The notes under the pieces were generated by a model. That model was not told where the DNA came from, searched no databases, and saw nothing but the letters and a program-made list of their open reading frames with translations. A program made the position numbers and the translations under genes. Positions 24,785-33,459 of a stretch of DNA of 51,779 bases are shown here, one piece after another. The stretch's first letter is position 1; each line of letters begins with the position of its first letter. The stretch comes from Blautia sp. (GTDB lineage Bacteria; Bacillota; Clostridia; Lachnospirales; Lachnospiraceae), in contig JAFWGA010000045.1 of assembly GCA_017515325.1 (NCBI GenBank), positions 1 to 51,779 on the forward strand, given 5' to 3'.

Positions 24785-25819
24785 ATGGAAAGTAAGAAGA
24801 AGGCGTCCGCCCATAAGACGGACTGGTTTTTCGGCCTGAACGGCACGGCAACCTTCTTTGTGAGCCTTGTGCTGATCCTGGTTGTCTGCTATATCAACAA
24901 TACCATCAAGAATGCGGTTCCTACCTATTTCCAGCATGTCATCGTCAATTGCCTGCTGAATGCGGTACTTGCCCTTGGCCTGAACTTTATCTCTGGCTAT
25001 CTTGGCCAGACCTCCCTGGGTCATGCGGTCTTTTTCGGGATCGGGGCATACACCACGGCCTGTCTGCTTAAGTATACAGGACTGAACTTTTGGGTATCGA
25101 TTCCTGTCGGAATGATCGCGGCCGCTCTCGCCGCTGTGCCGCTGGCTTTATCCTCTCTGCGTGTCAAGGGGCAGTTTCTGATCGTGATCACGTATGCTTT
25201 CTGTGAGATCTTCCGGTACATCTGTATCAATACCCCTGCGCTGGGCGGGAACGGCGGACTGGCGGGAATCCAGTCTCCCCTGGTCTTTGGCACAAAGATC
25301 ACCAAGATTGCGGCGACCAATAAGGGAGGGTATATGATCCTCCTGTTTCTCATGGTTTCTGCGGTCAGCTATTTCACCTGGCGCGTGGAGCGGTCGCGGA
25401 CCGGGTATGCCTTCCATGCCATCCGTGAGGATGAGATTGCGGCACGGGCAATGGGCATCAATATTAAGTATTTCAAGGTCCTGGCGATGATGATCTCTGC
25501 CACCATCTGTGCCATGGCCGGCAGTGTACAGGCTGCCTTTGCCACCATGGTTTCTCCTGAGCTTTTCTCATCGGCAAAGTCCATCCAGATCCTTACCTTT
25601 GTCGTGATCGGCGGACGGATGAGCATCAAGGGCGTCATACTCGGTGCCGCCCTGCTTACTATCCTGCCGGAGTTTCTGCACTCCATCAAGGATATGTTCT
25701 CCATGAGCTTTGATCCATGGACCATCCTGTATGGCATCCTGCTGGTTGTCATGATGCGCGTCCGTCCACAGGGCTTCTGGGGCAAAAAGGACGTGGAAGC
25801 AGAGGAAGAGGAGGCGTAG
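24785..25819 (+). CDS. livM: Branched-chain amino acid ABC transporter, permease LivM
   Basis: Encodes 344 residues from the ATG at 24785 with TAGGAGG upstream. About nine hydrophobic segments; ALGLNFISGYLGQTSLGHAVFFGIGAYTTA and the AIREDEIAARAMGIN coupling region are diagnostic for LivM. A charged Lys-rich N-terminus precedes the first helix, and the C-terminus is acidic (DVEAEEEEA). It pairs with LivH to form the channel. Two bases separate it from livG. Confidence 0.95.
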   Translation: MESKKKASAHKTDWFFGLNGTATFFVSLVLILVVCYINNTIKNAVPTYFQHVIVNCLLNAVLALGLNFISGYLGQTSLGHAVFFGIGAYTTACLLKYTGLNFWVSIPVGMIAAALAAVPLALSSLRVKGQFLIVITYAFCEIFRYICINTPALGGNGGLAGIQSPLVFGTKITKIAATNKGGYMILLFLMVSAVSYFTWRVERSRTGYAFHAIREDEIAARAMGINIKYFKVLAMMISATICAMAGSVQAAFATMVSPELFSSAKSIQILTFVVIGGRMSIKGVILGAALLTILPEFLHSIKDMFSMSFDPWTILYGILLVVMMRVRPQGFWGKKDVEAEEEEA

Positions 25820-25821
25820 CC

Positions 25822-26598
25822 ATGCTGCTGGAAACACAGAAAATCGTAAAAGCCTTCGGAGGCCTGATGGCAAATCATGAGATCGATTTTCATATCGATG
25901 AGGGAGAGATCGTTGCGGTGATCGGCCCCAATGGGTCCGGCAAGACGACCTTCTACAACGTCATCACGGGCATCACTCCGGCAACCTCCGGGAGGGTTAT
26001 TTTCAGGGGTAAGGATATTACCAGGATAAGCCCTGAGAAAATCACCTCGATGGGGATGGCCCGCACCTTCCAGAACATCCGCCTTTTCGGCAATATGACA
26101 GTGGCGGACAATATTGTCATTGCCCGCCACTGCCGCAGAAATACCGGGCTCTTTGATGCTCTGATCCATTCCGGCAGGCAGAAGAAGGAAGAGGCGGAGG
26201 CGGAGGAAGCTGTCAGGAAATGCCTGGATTATGTGGGGATCTATGACAAGCGTAACTGGAAGGCCAAAAATCTGCCCTATGGGATGCAGCGCAAGCTGGA
26301 GATTGCCCGTGCCCTGGCTACGGAACCGAGCCTGATCCTGCTGGATGAGCCTGCAGCCGGCATGAACCCGAGGGAGAAGGAAGAACTGATGGAAATCATC
26401 CGCCGTCTGAAGGAGGATAAGTATACCATCATCCTGATCGAGCATGCCATGCGGATGGTCATGAATATCGCTGAGCGTATCGTGGTGTTCGATCATGGAC
26501 AGAAAATCGCAGAGGGGCTTCCCAGGGAGATCTGTGACAATCCGATCGTCATCGAAAGCTATCTGGGCAAGGAGGATGTATGTCATGGCTATGCTTGA
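25822..26598 (+). CDS. livG: Branched-chain amino acid ABC transporter, ATPase LivG
   Basis: A 258-residue ATPase starting at 25822, GGAGG upstream inside the livM end. Walker A GPNGSGKTT, LivG-type MARTFQNIRLFGNMTVADN, the atypical signature LPYGMQRKLEIARAL, Walker B LILLDEPAAGMNP and switch His (LIEHAMRMVMNIAERIVVFDHG) are present. It overlaps livF by 14 bases. Confidence 0.95.
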   Translation: MLLETQKIVKAFGGLMANHEIDFHIDEGEIVAVIGPNGSGKTTFYNVITGITPATSGRVIFRGKDITRISPEKITSMGMARTFQNIRLFGNMTVADNIVIARHCRRNTGLFDALIHSGRQKKEEAEAEEAVRKCLDYVGIYDKRNWKAKNLPYGMQRKLEIARALATEPSLILLDEPAAGMNPREKEELMEIIRRLKEDKYTIILIEHAMRMVMNIAERIVVFDHGQKIAEGLPREICDNPIVIESYLGKEDVCHGYA

Positions 26599-27295
26599 AG
26601 TCAGAGATCTGAACGTCTATTATGGAAAGATCCACGCGCTGCAGGGCATTAGTATTGATGTGAGCGAGGGAGAGATCGTTTCCCTGATCGGTGCGAACGG
26701 CGCGGGGAAGACGACTCTGCTGACGGCCATCATGCATCAGCTTCCTTACAGCGGTACAGTGCGTTTTATGGGAGAGGATCTGACGAAGACCGATGTCAAG
26801 GATATCGTGAATCTGGGCATGACCATGGTACCGGAGGGACGAAAGGTTTTTGCCCGGACTTCGGTACAGGACAATCTCCTGCTGGGCTCCTATGTGCGCA
26901 GGAAGGATCAGACCAGTGTTAGGGAGGATCTGGAAAAGGTCTACAGCCTTTTTCCGCGGCTCGAGGAAAGAAAAAAGCAGCTTGCCGGCAGTCTTTCCGG
27001 TGGTGAGCAGCAGATGCTGGCTATCGGCCGCGCTCTGATGAGCCGTCCCAGGCTGCTGCTTCTGGATGAACCCTCCATGGGCCTGTCGCCGATCCTGGTG
27101 GATACTGTGTTTGATACCATCAGCCACATCAGCAAGACAGGAACGACAATCCTGCTGGTGGAGCAGAATGCCCGTAAGGCGCTCAAGATCGCCGGGCGGG
27201 GCTATGTGATCGAGACAGGCCAGCTGTATCTGGCGGATACCAGTGAAAACCTGCTGAACGACTCGAGGGTGAAGGAAGCCTACCTGGGTGGGTGA
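26585..27295 (+). CDS. livF: Branched-chain amino acid ABC transporter, ATPase LivF
   Basis: Encodes 236 residues from the ATG at 26585, chosen because AAGGAGG lies nine bases upstream; the ATG at 26576 is too close to it. Motifs: Walker A GANGAGKTT, LSGGEQQMLAIGRALMSRPRLLLLDEPSMGLSP, and LVEQNARKALKIAGRGYVIETG. Last gene of the operon, followed by a terminator at 27319. Confidence 0.95.
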   Translation: MAMLEVRDLNVYYGKIHALQGISIDVSEGEIVSLIGANGAGKTTLLTAIMHQLPYSGTVRFMGEDLTKTDVKDIVNLGMTMVPEGRKVFARTSVQDNLLLGSYVRRKDQTSVREDLEKVYSLFPRLEERKKQLAGSLSGGEQQMLAIGRALMSRPRLLLLDEPSMGLSPILVDTVFDTISHISKTGTTILLVEQNARKALKIAGRGYVIETGQLYLADTSENLLNDSRVKEAYLGG

Positions 27296-27318
27296 AAAAA
27301 GATTCTACCTGAAGATGT

Positions 27319-27353
27319 CCTCTCATGACCCGACTTCATGAGGGGATTTTCTT
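27319..27353 (+). terminator. Intrinsic terminator of the liv operon
   Basis: CCTCTCATGA (27319-27328) pairs with TCATGAGGGG (27336-27345) including wobble pairs, followed by ATTTTCTTT. Confidence 0.8.
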
Positions 27354-27371
27354 TATGATGAGGAAAAGTAA

Positions 27372-27446
27372 CATCGCCAACTGATGACAACGCGGCAGAT
27401 GCTTGCGAAGACAAGTCAGAGGGCGGAGGAATTTAATTACAGGGCC
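27372..27446 (+). mobile_element. MITE-like element, right-half copy
   Basis: Seventy-five bases matching the right half of the element at 34150-34303, from CATCGCCAACTG to the terminal ATTTAATTACAGGGCC, followed by TAA as in the full copy. The left half and left terminal repeat are absent. Confidence 0.75.
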
Positions 27447-27471
27447 TAAACACGAAAAGGATGGATAAAGG

Positions 27472-28530
27472 ATGAAGCTGATACAGACCGTAGATGCAGA
27501 AGGCGCAGTGTTGTGTCATGATATCACACAGATTATTAAGGGGGTGACAAAGGACGCCGTCTTTCGTAAGGGGCATATCGTGACAAAGGAGGATATCCCT
27601 GTCCTTTTGAGTGTAGGGAAAGACCAGCTCTATGTCTGGGAGAAGAAGGAGGGGATTCTCCATGAAAACGAGGCGGCAGAGATTCTCTGCAGGTTATGCC
27701 TGAACGAAAACATGGAGCGGTCAGAGGTGAAAGAAGGAAAGATCGAGCTGCTGGCGACCTGCGATGGGCTTTTGAAGGTGAATGCAGCGGGGATCAAGGC
27801 TGTCAATGGCTTTGGGCAGATGATGATTGCCTCCCGTCATGGCAATTTTCCGGTGAAGAAAGGGGACAAGCTGGCGGGAACCCGGATCATCCCCCTTGTG
27901 ATCGAGGAGGAGAAGATGAGAGCTGCTTCCCGCGCCTGCCTTTCGGCAACGGAGGGGAGACCTGTTTTCCGCCTGCTGCCCTTTAAGCATAAGAAGGTTG
28001 GGATCGTGACAACCGGCAACGAGGTTTATTACGGCAGGATCAAGGATACCTTTACTCCGGTAATCGAGGAGAAGATAGGAGCCTTTGATACGCAGATCGT
28101 GGGCCATGAAACCTGGAATGATGATGACAGGCAGGTGACAGCGGCTGTCATGAGAATGATTGAAGCCGGGGCGGATATTGTCTGCTGTACAGGCGGGATG
28201 AGTGTGGATCCGGATGACAAGACACCCTTGGCGATTAAGAATACGGGAGCCGAAATCGTCTCCTATGGAGCCCCGGTGCTGCCGGGAGCTATGTTTCTGC
28301 TGGCTTACTATGAGGTAAAGGAAGGGCCGTGCCCCAGAACGGTGACAATCATGGGACTGCCGGGCTGCGTCATGTACGCAAAGAGAACCATCTTTGACCT
28401 GGTGCTGCCGCGGGTGATGGCAGATGACAGGGTGACCGGGGAGGAGCTGGCCAGCCTTGGAGAAGGCGGACTATGTCTGAACTGCCCGGTCTGCAGCTTC
28501 CCGAACTGCGGGTTCGGGAAGGGCTGGTGA
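27472..28530 (+). CDS. Molybdopterin-binding (MoeA/MoCF-domain) protein with Cys-rich tail
   Basis: A 352-residue cytoplasmic protein. The N-terminal 160 residues resemble the MoeA linker region; the MoCF_biosynth/MogA-like domain follows (GIVTTGNEVYYGRIKDTFTP, ICCTGGMS-type motif at DIVCCTGGMSVDPDDKTP, and GAPVLPGAMFLL). The last 19 residues hold C335, C338, C341 and C346 in CLNCPVCSFPNC, a possible metal or Fe-S site. Such proteins occur in Clostridia with molybdenum hydroxylases; none is visible here, but modABC is 16 kb away. AAAGGATG precedes the start. It converges on bioY with 17 bp between the stops. Confidence 0.8.
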   Translation: MKLIQTVDAEGAVLCHDITQIIKGVTKDAVFRKGHIVTKEDIPVLLSVGKDQLYVWEKKEGILHENEAAEILCRLCLNENMERSEVKEGKIELLATCDGLLKVNAAGIKAVNGFGQMMIASRHGNFPVKKGDKLAGTRIIPLVIEEEKMRAASRACLSATEGRPVFRLLPFKHKKVGIVTTGNEVYYGRIKDTFTPVIEEKIGAFDTQIVGHETWNDDDRQVTAAVMRMIEAGADIVCCTGGMSVDPDDKTPLAIKNTGAEIVSYGAPVLPGAMFLLAYYEVKEGPCPRTVTIMGLPGCVMYAKRTIFDLVLPRVMADDRVTGEELASLGEGGLCLNCPVCSFPNCGFGKGW

Positions 28531-28547
28531 GGAACGGGATTCCTTCT

Positions 28548-29096
28548 TCACGCTAAGGCTTTTGCCGCTGTCTTTACTCTTGAGGCTACCGTTACAGCAA
28601 GGGCGAGCTTGATCAGGTCTGGAACGATAAAGGGCAGGACACACCATGACAAAACCGTGGTCAGACCAACGGGCCCTGACTTTCCGGCGTAGACCACCAT
28701 AAACCATGCAGTTCCAAAAGCATAGCACAGGATCAGTCCCCCGACCATGGAGACAATCGCTGTATAGAGCTTTGCCCCAAACAGTGTTTCTGCCATCCAG
28801 TATAGTAACCCCATAAAGATGAAGCCGATAATATAGCCGCCGGTTGAACCAAGGAGAACGCCGGGACCGCCGGAAAAGCCGGAAAAAACGGGGACACCGA
28901 TGGCTCCCAACAGGATATAAAGGATGATGGAGAGAGTTCCTTTTTTCCCTCCCAGTGTATGCAGGACACAGAATACAGCGAAGGTCTGCATGGTAAAGGG
29001 AACCACAGTTGGGATGCTGATCCAGGAACAGATCGCGGTCAGAACGGCTCCCAATGCGATATGAACGAGGTCCCTGGTGCTGAGTGCGTGTTTCAT
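28548..29096 (-). CDS. bioY: Biotin transporter, ECF S component BioY
   Basis: A 182-residue membrane protein with six hydrophobic segments. The BioY signature VPFTMQTFAVFCVLHTLGGKKG and FSGGPGVLLGSTGGYIIGF are present. It binds biotin and imports it with an energy-coupling module (EcfAA'T) that must be encoded elsewhere. GGAGGAAAAGAAC precedes the start. It lies 98 bp downstream of birA on the same strand, probably one transcript under BirA control. Confidence 0.95.
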   Translation of the reverse strand: MKHALSTRDLVHIALGAVLTAICSWISIPTVVPFTMQTFAVFCVLHTLGGKKGTLSIILYILLGAIGVPVFSGFSGGPGVLLGSTGGYIIGFIFMGLLYWMAETLFGAKLYTAIVSMVGGLILCYAFGTAWFMVVYAGKSGPVGLTTVLSWCVLPFIVPDLIKLALAVTVASRVKTAAKALA

Positions 29097-29194
29097 CGTT
29101 GTTCTTTTCCTCCTTCTGAACGGGCCTAAGGTGACGCAATGTCTGCGTATGACGAATTTGCCGCCCGGGCAATGTGAACTGCAGCAGGATCATG

Positions 29195-30166
29195 CTATAC
29201 CGGCCTGATGCTGATTTCACCTCCGGTCAGGGCTTCTTCCCGTCCGTCCGCGTAGCGTACCAGTAAATTGTAATTTTCCAGGATGCCTATGGCTTCAGCA
29301 GGGATTTTCTCTTCTTTTTTTAAAACAAATACAGGTTTTCCCAGGATGAAGCATCTGTGCGCATATTCCTCATGCAGATCCGGTGATTTGAGATTCCGGC
29401 AGATATCATAGAAGGCGAGCAGGAAGGCAGATGCCAGGCGGGAACGGAGATTCCTCTGTCTTTTTTCTGTGATGGATCCTGCAATCCCTGTCAGCTCTTC
29501 GGGAAATCCTTCGTCCGGCGTATAGACATTGAGTCCGATTCCGACCACCACATAATCCGGAGTTCCGGTTTCGTAGTTCACGGATGCTTCCGTGAGAATG
29601 CCGCAGACCTTGCGCCCTTTGACAAATACATCGTTTACCCATTTGATCTGTGCCTGTGCCTGGGTACATGATTCTATGGCACGGCAGGCAGCGATTGCGG
29701 CAGCAGTGGTAAGGAGTCCGGCGTCTGTATATGCGATATTCTGTTTTAATAAAACACTAAGATAGACGCCGGAATCTGCGGGAGAAAAAAAGCTCCGTCC
29801 TCTTCGGCCCCGCCCCATCGACTGAGCTCCGGCTACAACGACAGACCAGTGAGGGGATTGACGGGCCTGTTCCATCAGACAGGCATTGGTGGATGTGATG
29901 GTGGGATACACCTGCAGATCAAAAAGACTGATCTGCTCGCCCAGATAATATCCTACGGTTTCCTGCCGCACGACATCACTGTCAGGTACCAGCCGGTATC
30001 CTCTGTTCGTAATCGCTTCGATCTGATATCCTTCCCTTTCAAGGACTTTTATATTTTTCCATACAGCGGCACGGGAGATCTGAAACCTTTCTGCCAGGAC
30101 AGAGCCTGATATGAATTCATCTCCACTCGCCAGAAGCATCCTGATGAGCCTGTCTTTGGTTCTCAT
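29195..30166 (-). CDS. birA: Bifunctional biotin-protein ligase and biotin operon repressor
   Basis: A 323-residue protein of the long, DNA-binding BirA class. Residues 1-60 are a winged helix-turn-helix (GSVLAERFQISRAAVWKNIKVLEREGY). The ligase domain has the biotinyl-AMP loop GRGRRGRSF at 118-126 and KWVNDVFVKGRKVCGILTE. A C-terminal SH3-like domain ends the protein. It attaches biotin to carboxylase carrier proteins and, loaded with biotinyl-AMP, represses biotin genes. A matching operator and promoter lie upstream at 30366-30418, so it appears to repress itself and bioY. Confidence 0.95.
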   Translation of the reverse strand: MRTKDRLIRMLLASGDEFISGSVLAERFQISRAAVWKNIKVLEREGYQIEAITNRGYRLVPDSDVVRQETVGYYLGEQISLFDLQVYPTITSTNACLMEQARQSPHWSVVVAGAQSMGRGRRGRSFFSPADSGVYLSVLLKQNIAYTDAGLLTTAAAIAACRAIESCTQAQAQIKWVNDVFVKGRKVCGILTEASVNYETGTPDYVVVGIGLNVYTPDEGFPEELTGIAGSITEKRQRNLRSRLASAFLLAFYDICRNLKSPDLHEEYAHRCFILGKPVFVLKKEEKIPAEAIGILENYNLLVRYADGREEALTGGEISIRPV

Positions 30167-30226
30167 GACATTCCTTTCCCAGTGCTTGACACCTGTTTTA
30201 TTATCATTCCAGTATAAAAAAACTCG

Positions 30227-30240
30227 TCCTGTGCGGTCAC
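30227..30240 (+). repeat. CTGTGCGGTCAC motif copy
   Basis: TCCTGTGCGGTCAC, shared with 44079-44091 and 46623-46635. Here it forms a small hairpin, CGGTCAC/GTGACCG around GAAA, running into the 44-bp repeat. Confidence 0.45.
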
Positions 30241-30241
30241 G

Positions 30242-30285
30242 AAAGTGACCGATATCAACGTCATTCGCAAAATCCGCGCTGCGCG
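30242..30285. repeat. Dispersed 44-bp repeat, copy 2
   Basis: Forty of 44 bases match 2753-2796. It lies inside the birA leader. Confidence 0.8.
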
Positions 30286-30306
30286 CTCTCTATGAAAAAG
30301 AAGTGG

Positions 30307-30330
30307 GTTGCTGTGTGCCGGTGGCACGCG
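30307..30330 (+). repeat. Compound-hairpin repeat, truncated copy
   Basis: GTTGCTG (30307-30313), inner stem TGTGCC (30314-30319) with GGCACG (30323-30328) around GGT, and the first two bases of the CGTT bulge. The closing outer arm is missing. The 5' flank GAAGTGG is the same as before copy 1 at 8577. Confidence 0.65.
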
Positions 30331-30365
30331 AATCAAAACGCAGTCATTTCAGTCTGGTTACGATC

Positions 30366-30394
30366 AGTATAATGATTGCGCCTTGAAATGTCAA
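30366..30394 (-). promoter_or_regulatory. Sigma-A promoter of birA-bioY
   Basis: On the minus strand a perfect TTGACA (30389-30394), a 17-base spacer and TATACT (30366-30371). The leader to birA is about 190 bases. Confidence 0.85.
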
Positions 30395-30418
30395 CTAAGT
30401 TTAACAACGTGGTTTACA
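30389..30418. promoter_or_regulatory. BirA operator overlapping the birA-bioY promoter
   Basis: TGTCAACT, 14 bases, GGTTTACA. This matches the Firmicute BirA palindrome (TGTnAAC-N14/15-GTTnACA as known from published comparative work). The left half contains the -35 box of the promoter, so binding would block RNA polymerase. Confidence 0.8.
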
Positions 30419-30485
30419 TTTGGCATGAGCTGCGTATGTGCCAATATTTGTAGTGGGCAGGAGGCGCAGCTCCCGGATTCTTTTG

Positions 30486-30514
30486 TTGCTTTTTCCGGGG
30501 TGCTATAGTATAAT
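30486..30514 (+). promoter_or_regulatory. Sigma-A promoter of the phosphosugar mutase gene
   Basis: TTGCTT (30486-30491), 17 bases and a perfect TATAAT (30509-30514), about 80 bp before the start codon. Confidence 0.75.
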
Positions 30515-30592
30515 AACCTCACGTAATTGTGCAATACCACGATAATCTTTGTTGCTCCATTTGACGCGTTGTGAAAAAAGAGGTGGATGAAT

Positions 30593-32275
30593 ATGTATCA
30601 GGATGAATACAAACGCTGGCTGGAAGCGGATCTGTTGGATGTTGACCTTGGCACAGAGCTGAGAAAGATCGAAGGGGATGACGACGCAATCAAAGAACGC
30701 TTTGCCGTGGCTTTGAAGTTCGGTACGGCAGGCCTTCGCGGTACTCTTGGCGCAGGAACGAACCGGATGAACATCTGGGTGGTCCGCCAGGCAACGCAGG
30801 GCGTGGCTGACTGGGTTCTGACCCAGGGTGGGACCCAGACGGTGGCAATCAGCTATGACAGCCGTCTGAAGGGATGGAACTTTGCCCGTGATGCTGCCGG
30901 CGTTCTGGCAGCCAATGGGATCCATGTGCGGATCTACGATGAGCTGATGCCGGTTCCGGCATTGTCTTTTGCCACCAGATACTATAAATGCAATGCCGGG
31001 ATTATGGTTACGGCTTCCCACAATCCTGCCCAGTACAACGGCTACAAGGCCTATGGGCCGGACGGCTGCCAGATGACTGACGACGCGGCAGCCATTGTCT
31101 ATGACTCCATCCAGAAAACAGATGTTCTGACCGGCGCCAAGTACATGAGCTTTGCCGAAGGGGTGGAGAAGGGATTGATCAAGTTCGTCGGCGACGACTG
31201 CAAAGAAGCCCTCTATGAAGCGATCGAAGCCAGACAGGTAAGGCCGGGACTGTGCAAGACCGCAGGCCTGAAGCTGGTCTATTCTCCGCTGAACGGCACA
31301 GGCCTCGTTCCGGTAACGAGAATCCTGAAGGATATGGGCATCACGGACATCACGATTGTCCCGGAGCAGGAGTATCCCAACGGGTACTTTACCACCTGCT
31401 CTTATCCGAACCCGGAGATCTTTGCCGCCCTTGAGAAAGGCCTTGAACTGGCCAAGGAGGTCGGCGCAGACCTTATGCTTGCCACAGACCCTGACGCAGA
31501 CCGCGTTGGTATCGCCATGAAGTGCCCGGATGGCTCCTACGAGCTGGTCAGTGGCAATGAGATGGGTGTCCTGCTTCTGGACTATATCTGTGCAGGCCGT
31601 ATCGAAAAGGGCACGATGCCGAAGAACCCGGTAGCGGTGAAATCCATCGTTTCCACTCCGCTGGCAGACGCGGTAGCCGCACACTACGGCGTGGAGATGC
31701 GCAATGTTCTGACCGGCTTTAAGTGGATCGGAGATCAGATCGCCCAGCTTGAAGCGGCAGGAGAGGTTGACCGCTTTATCTTTGGCTTCGAGGAGAGCTA
31801 TGGCTACCTGGCCGGTCCTTACGTCAGAGACAAGGATGCCATCATCGGCTCCATGCTGATCTGTGAAATGGCCGCTTACTATCGTTCCATCGGCTCAAGC
31901 ATTAAGCAGCGCCTTGAGGAGATTTATGCCGAGTATGGCAGATACCTGAACAAGGTAGACAGCTTTGAATTCCCTGGCCTTTCCGGCATGGACAAGATGG
32001 CAGGAATCATGGACGGCCTCCGCAAGGAGCCCCCGACGGCTTTCGCCGGCAAGAAGGTTGTCAAGGCGACCGATTATGCGAAGCCGGAGGAAACCGGTCT
32101 TCCCAAGGCAAATGTCCTCATCTATGGTCTGGAGGACGGCGCAACCGTTGTGGTTCGTCCTTCCGGAACAGAGCCGAAGATCAAGACCTATTTCACGACC
32201 CTTGGCAAGGATCTGGCAGAAGCCCAGGCAGAGAAGGATGCCCTGGCAGAGGCGATCAAGCCGATTCTTTCCTGA
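30593..32275 (+). CDS. pgcA: Phosphoglucomutase/phosphomannomutase family enzyme
   Basis: Encodes 560 residues from the ATG at 30593, nine bases after GAGG; the ATG at 30587 is too close to that site. It interconverts glucose-1-P and glucose-6-P (or mannose phosphates) through a phosphoserine, supplying UDP-glucose and wall or capsule precursors. The active-site serine is S142 in TASHNP, the Mg loop is DPDADRVGIA, the sugar-binding loop GFEESYGYL, and the phosphate-binding loop RPSGTEPKIKTY. Length and motifs fit the B. subtilis PgcA-like class. Transcribed alone from its own promoter. Confidence 0.93.
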   Translation: MYQDEYKRWLEADLLDVDLGTELRKIEGDDDAIKERFAVALKFGTAGLRGTLGAGTNRMNIWVVRQATQGVADWVLTQGGTQTVAISYDSRLKGWNFARDAAGVLAANGIHVRIYDELMPVPALSFATRYYKCNAGIMVTASHNPAQYNGYKAYGPDGCQMTDDAAAIVYDSIQKTDVLTGAKYMSFAEGVEKGLIKFVGDDCKEALYEAIEARQVRPGLCKTAGLKLVYSPLNGTGLVPVTRILKDMGITDITIVPEQEYPNGYFTTCSYPNPEIFAALEKGLELAKEVGADLMLATDPDADRVGIAMKCPDGSYELVSGNEMGVLLLDYICAGRIEKGTMPKNPVAVKSIVSTPLADAVAAHYGVEMRNVLTGFKWIGDQIAQLEAAGEVDRFIFGFEESYGYLAGPYVRDKDAIIGSMLICEMAAYYRSIGSSIKQRLEEIYAEYGRYLNKVDSFEFPGLSGMDKMAGIMDGLRKEPPTAFAGKKVVKATDYAKPEETGLPKANVLIYGLEDGATVVVRPSGTEPKIKTYFTTLGKDLAEAQAEKDALAEAIKPILS

Positions 32276-32555
32276 TCCGCAACTGCTGCCTGACGCTTTT
32301 TGTCTGGCAGTAACCATGTCCCGGGGATAAAACGGTTATAGGATGCAGGCCTTTTTTGCAGTGCTTTTCCAACATAGTCGTTAAGGAGTAAGAGGCGGTA
32401 TTGAGCTGCATCCTGTGGATCAGGGATGTGGCACAATGCCGCCTTCTTCGGGCTCTGAAGTGGAGCAATGATGAATCGTGAAAGGAAAGAGAAGGGAAAC
32501 ATTTCTGGAAACTTGCGAAGGAATCATAATGGATTCTGATTGAATGGAGGCAAGA
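32276..32555. other. Gene-free gap after the phosphosugar mutase
   Basis: No gene. A hairpin CTGCCTGAC/GTCTGGCAG with one mismatch follows the mutase stop (32286-32311) but lacks a U-tract. Further on AGGATGCAG (32340-32348) and CTGCATCCT (about 32408-32416) could pair over a loop of about 60 bases. Function unknown. Confidence 0.4.
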
Positions 32556-33386
32556 ATGAAACTGATCACATTTCAGTATCAAGAGGAAGAACTGATAGGT
32601 ATTGTCCAGGAAAATGAAGTGGCGCCCCTGAGGGAATTCGCCACAATGGAGGCTCTGATTCGCGCCGGCCTTCCTGAAGCCTTGCCGGAGGAGAGGATCC
32701 CTCTCTCCCAGGTAAAGCTGCTCGCGCCGATTCCCCGCCCCTCCCAGGATGTGATCTGCCTGGGAATGAACTTTGCGGACCATTCCAAGGAAGCCGCCCG
32801 GTTCAGCGACACCATGAAACGGGAAAACTATGCCGTGTATTTTTCCAAGAGAGTCAATGAAGCGGTGGCAGACAAGGGAGAGGTGGACAGCCATCCGGAG
32901 GTTACCAGCCAGCTGGACTATGAGGCGGAGATCGCCTTTGTCATCGGGAAAGACGCCTACCAGGTTCCCAGAGAAAAGGTGAAGGATTATATTTTCGGCT
33001 ATACCATCATCAACGATGTCAGCGCCAGGGAGGCGCAGACCCTGCATAAGCAGTTCTACTTCGGCAAGAGTCTTGACACCTTTACCCCCATGGGTCCCTG
33101 CCTTGTCACCAGCGATGAGTTTTCATTCCCGCCGGAAATCAATATACGCTGCTACGTAAACGAGGAGCTGCGTCAGGACGGCAATACCCGCCAGTGGATT
33201 TTTGGGATTGAGGACGTGGTCAGCGAGCTTTCTGCCGGCATGACACTGAAAGCCGGAACCATCGTTGCCATGGGTACTCCCGCAGGCGTGGGAATGGGCT
33301 TTACTCCTCCCAGATTTCTGAAGAAACAGGATATCGTCCGCTGTGAAGCGGACGGGATCGGAAGCCTGACAAATACAATTAAGTAA
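32556..33386 (+). CDS. Fumarylacetoacetate hydrolase family protein
   Basis: Encodes 276 residues from the ATG at 32556 with GGAGG seven bases upstream. The C-terminal catalytic domain has the family signature: DVICLGMNFADHSKEA, the metal ligands in DYEAEIAFVIGK, GYTIINDVSARE and GKSLDTFTPMGPCLV, and MGTPAGVGMGF. Members hydrolyse or decarboxylate 2-keto-diacid compounds or act as oxaloacetate decarboxylase/acylpyruvase; substrate cannot be read. Alone, with no catabolic cluster around it. Confidence 0.9.
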   Translation: MKLITFQYQEEELIGIVQENEVAPLREFATMEALIRAGLPEALPEERIPLSQVKLLAPIPRPSQDVICLGMNFADHSKEAARFSDTMKRENYAVYFSKRVNEAVADKGEVDSHPEVTSQLDYEAEIAFVIGKDAYQVPREKVKDYIFGYTIINDVSAREAQTLHKQFYFGKSLDTFTPMGPCLVTSDEFSFPPEINIRCYVNEELRQDGNTRQWIFGIEDVVSELSAGMTLKAGTIVAMGTPAGVGMGFTPPRFLKKQDIVRCEADGIGSLTNTIK

Positions 33387-33459
33387 AAATATGCTATCCG
33401 GCTTTACTCACAAGGAAAAGAAAAAGAAAAAAAGGAAATAAAGGAACGGAGGTCAGAGT

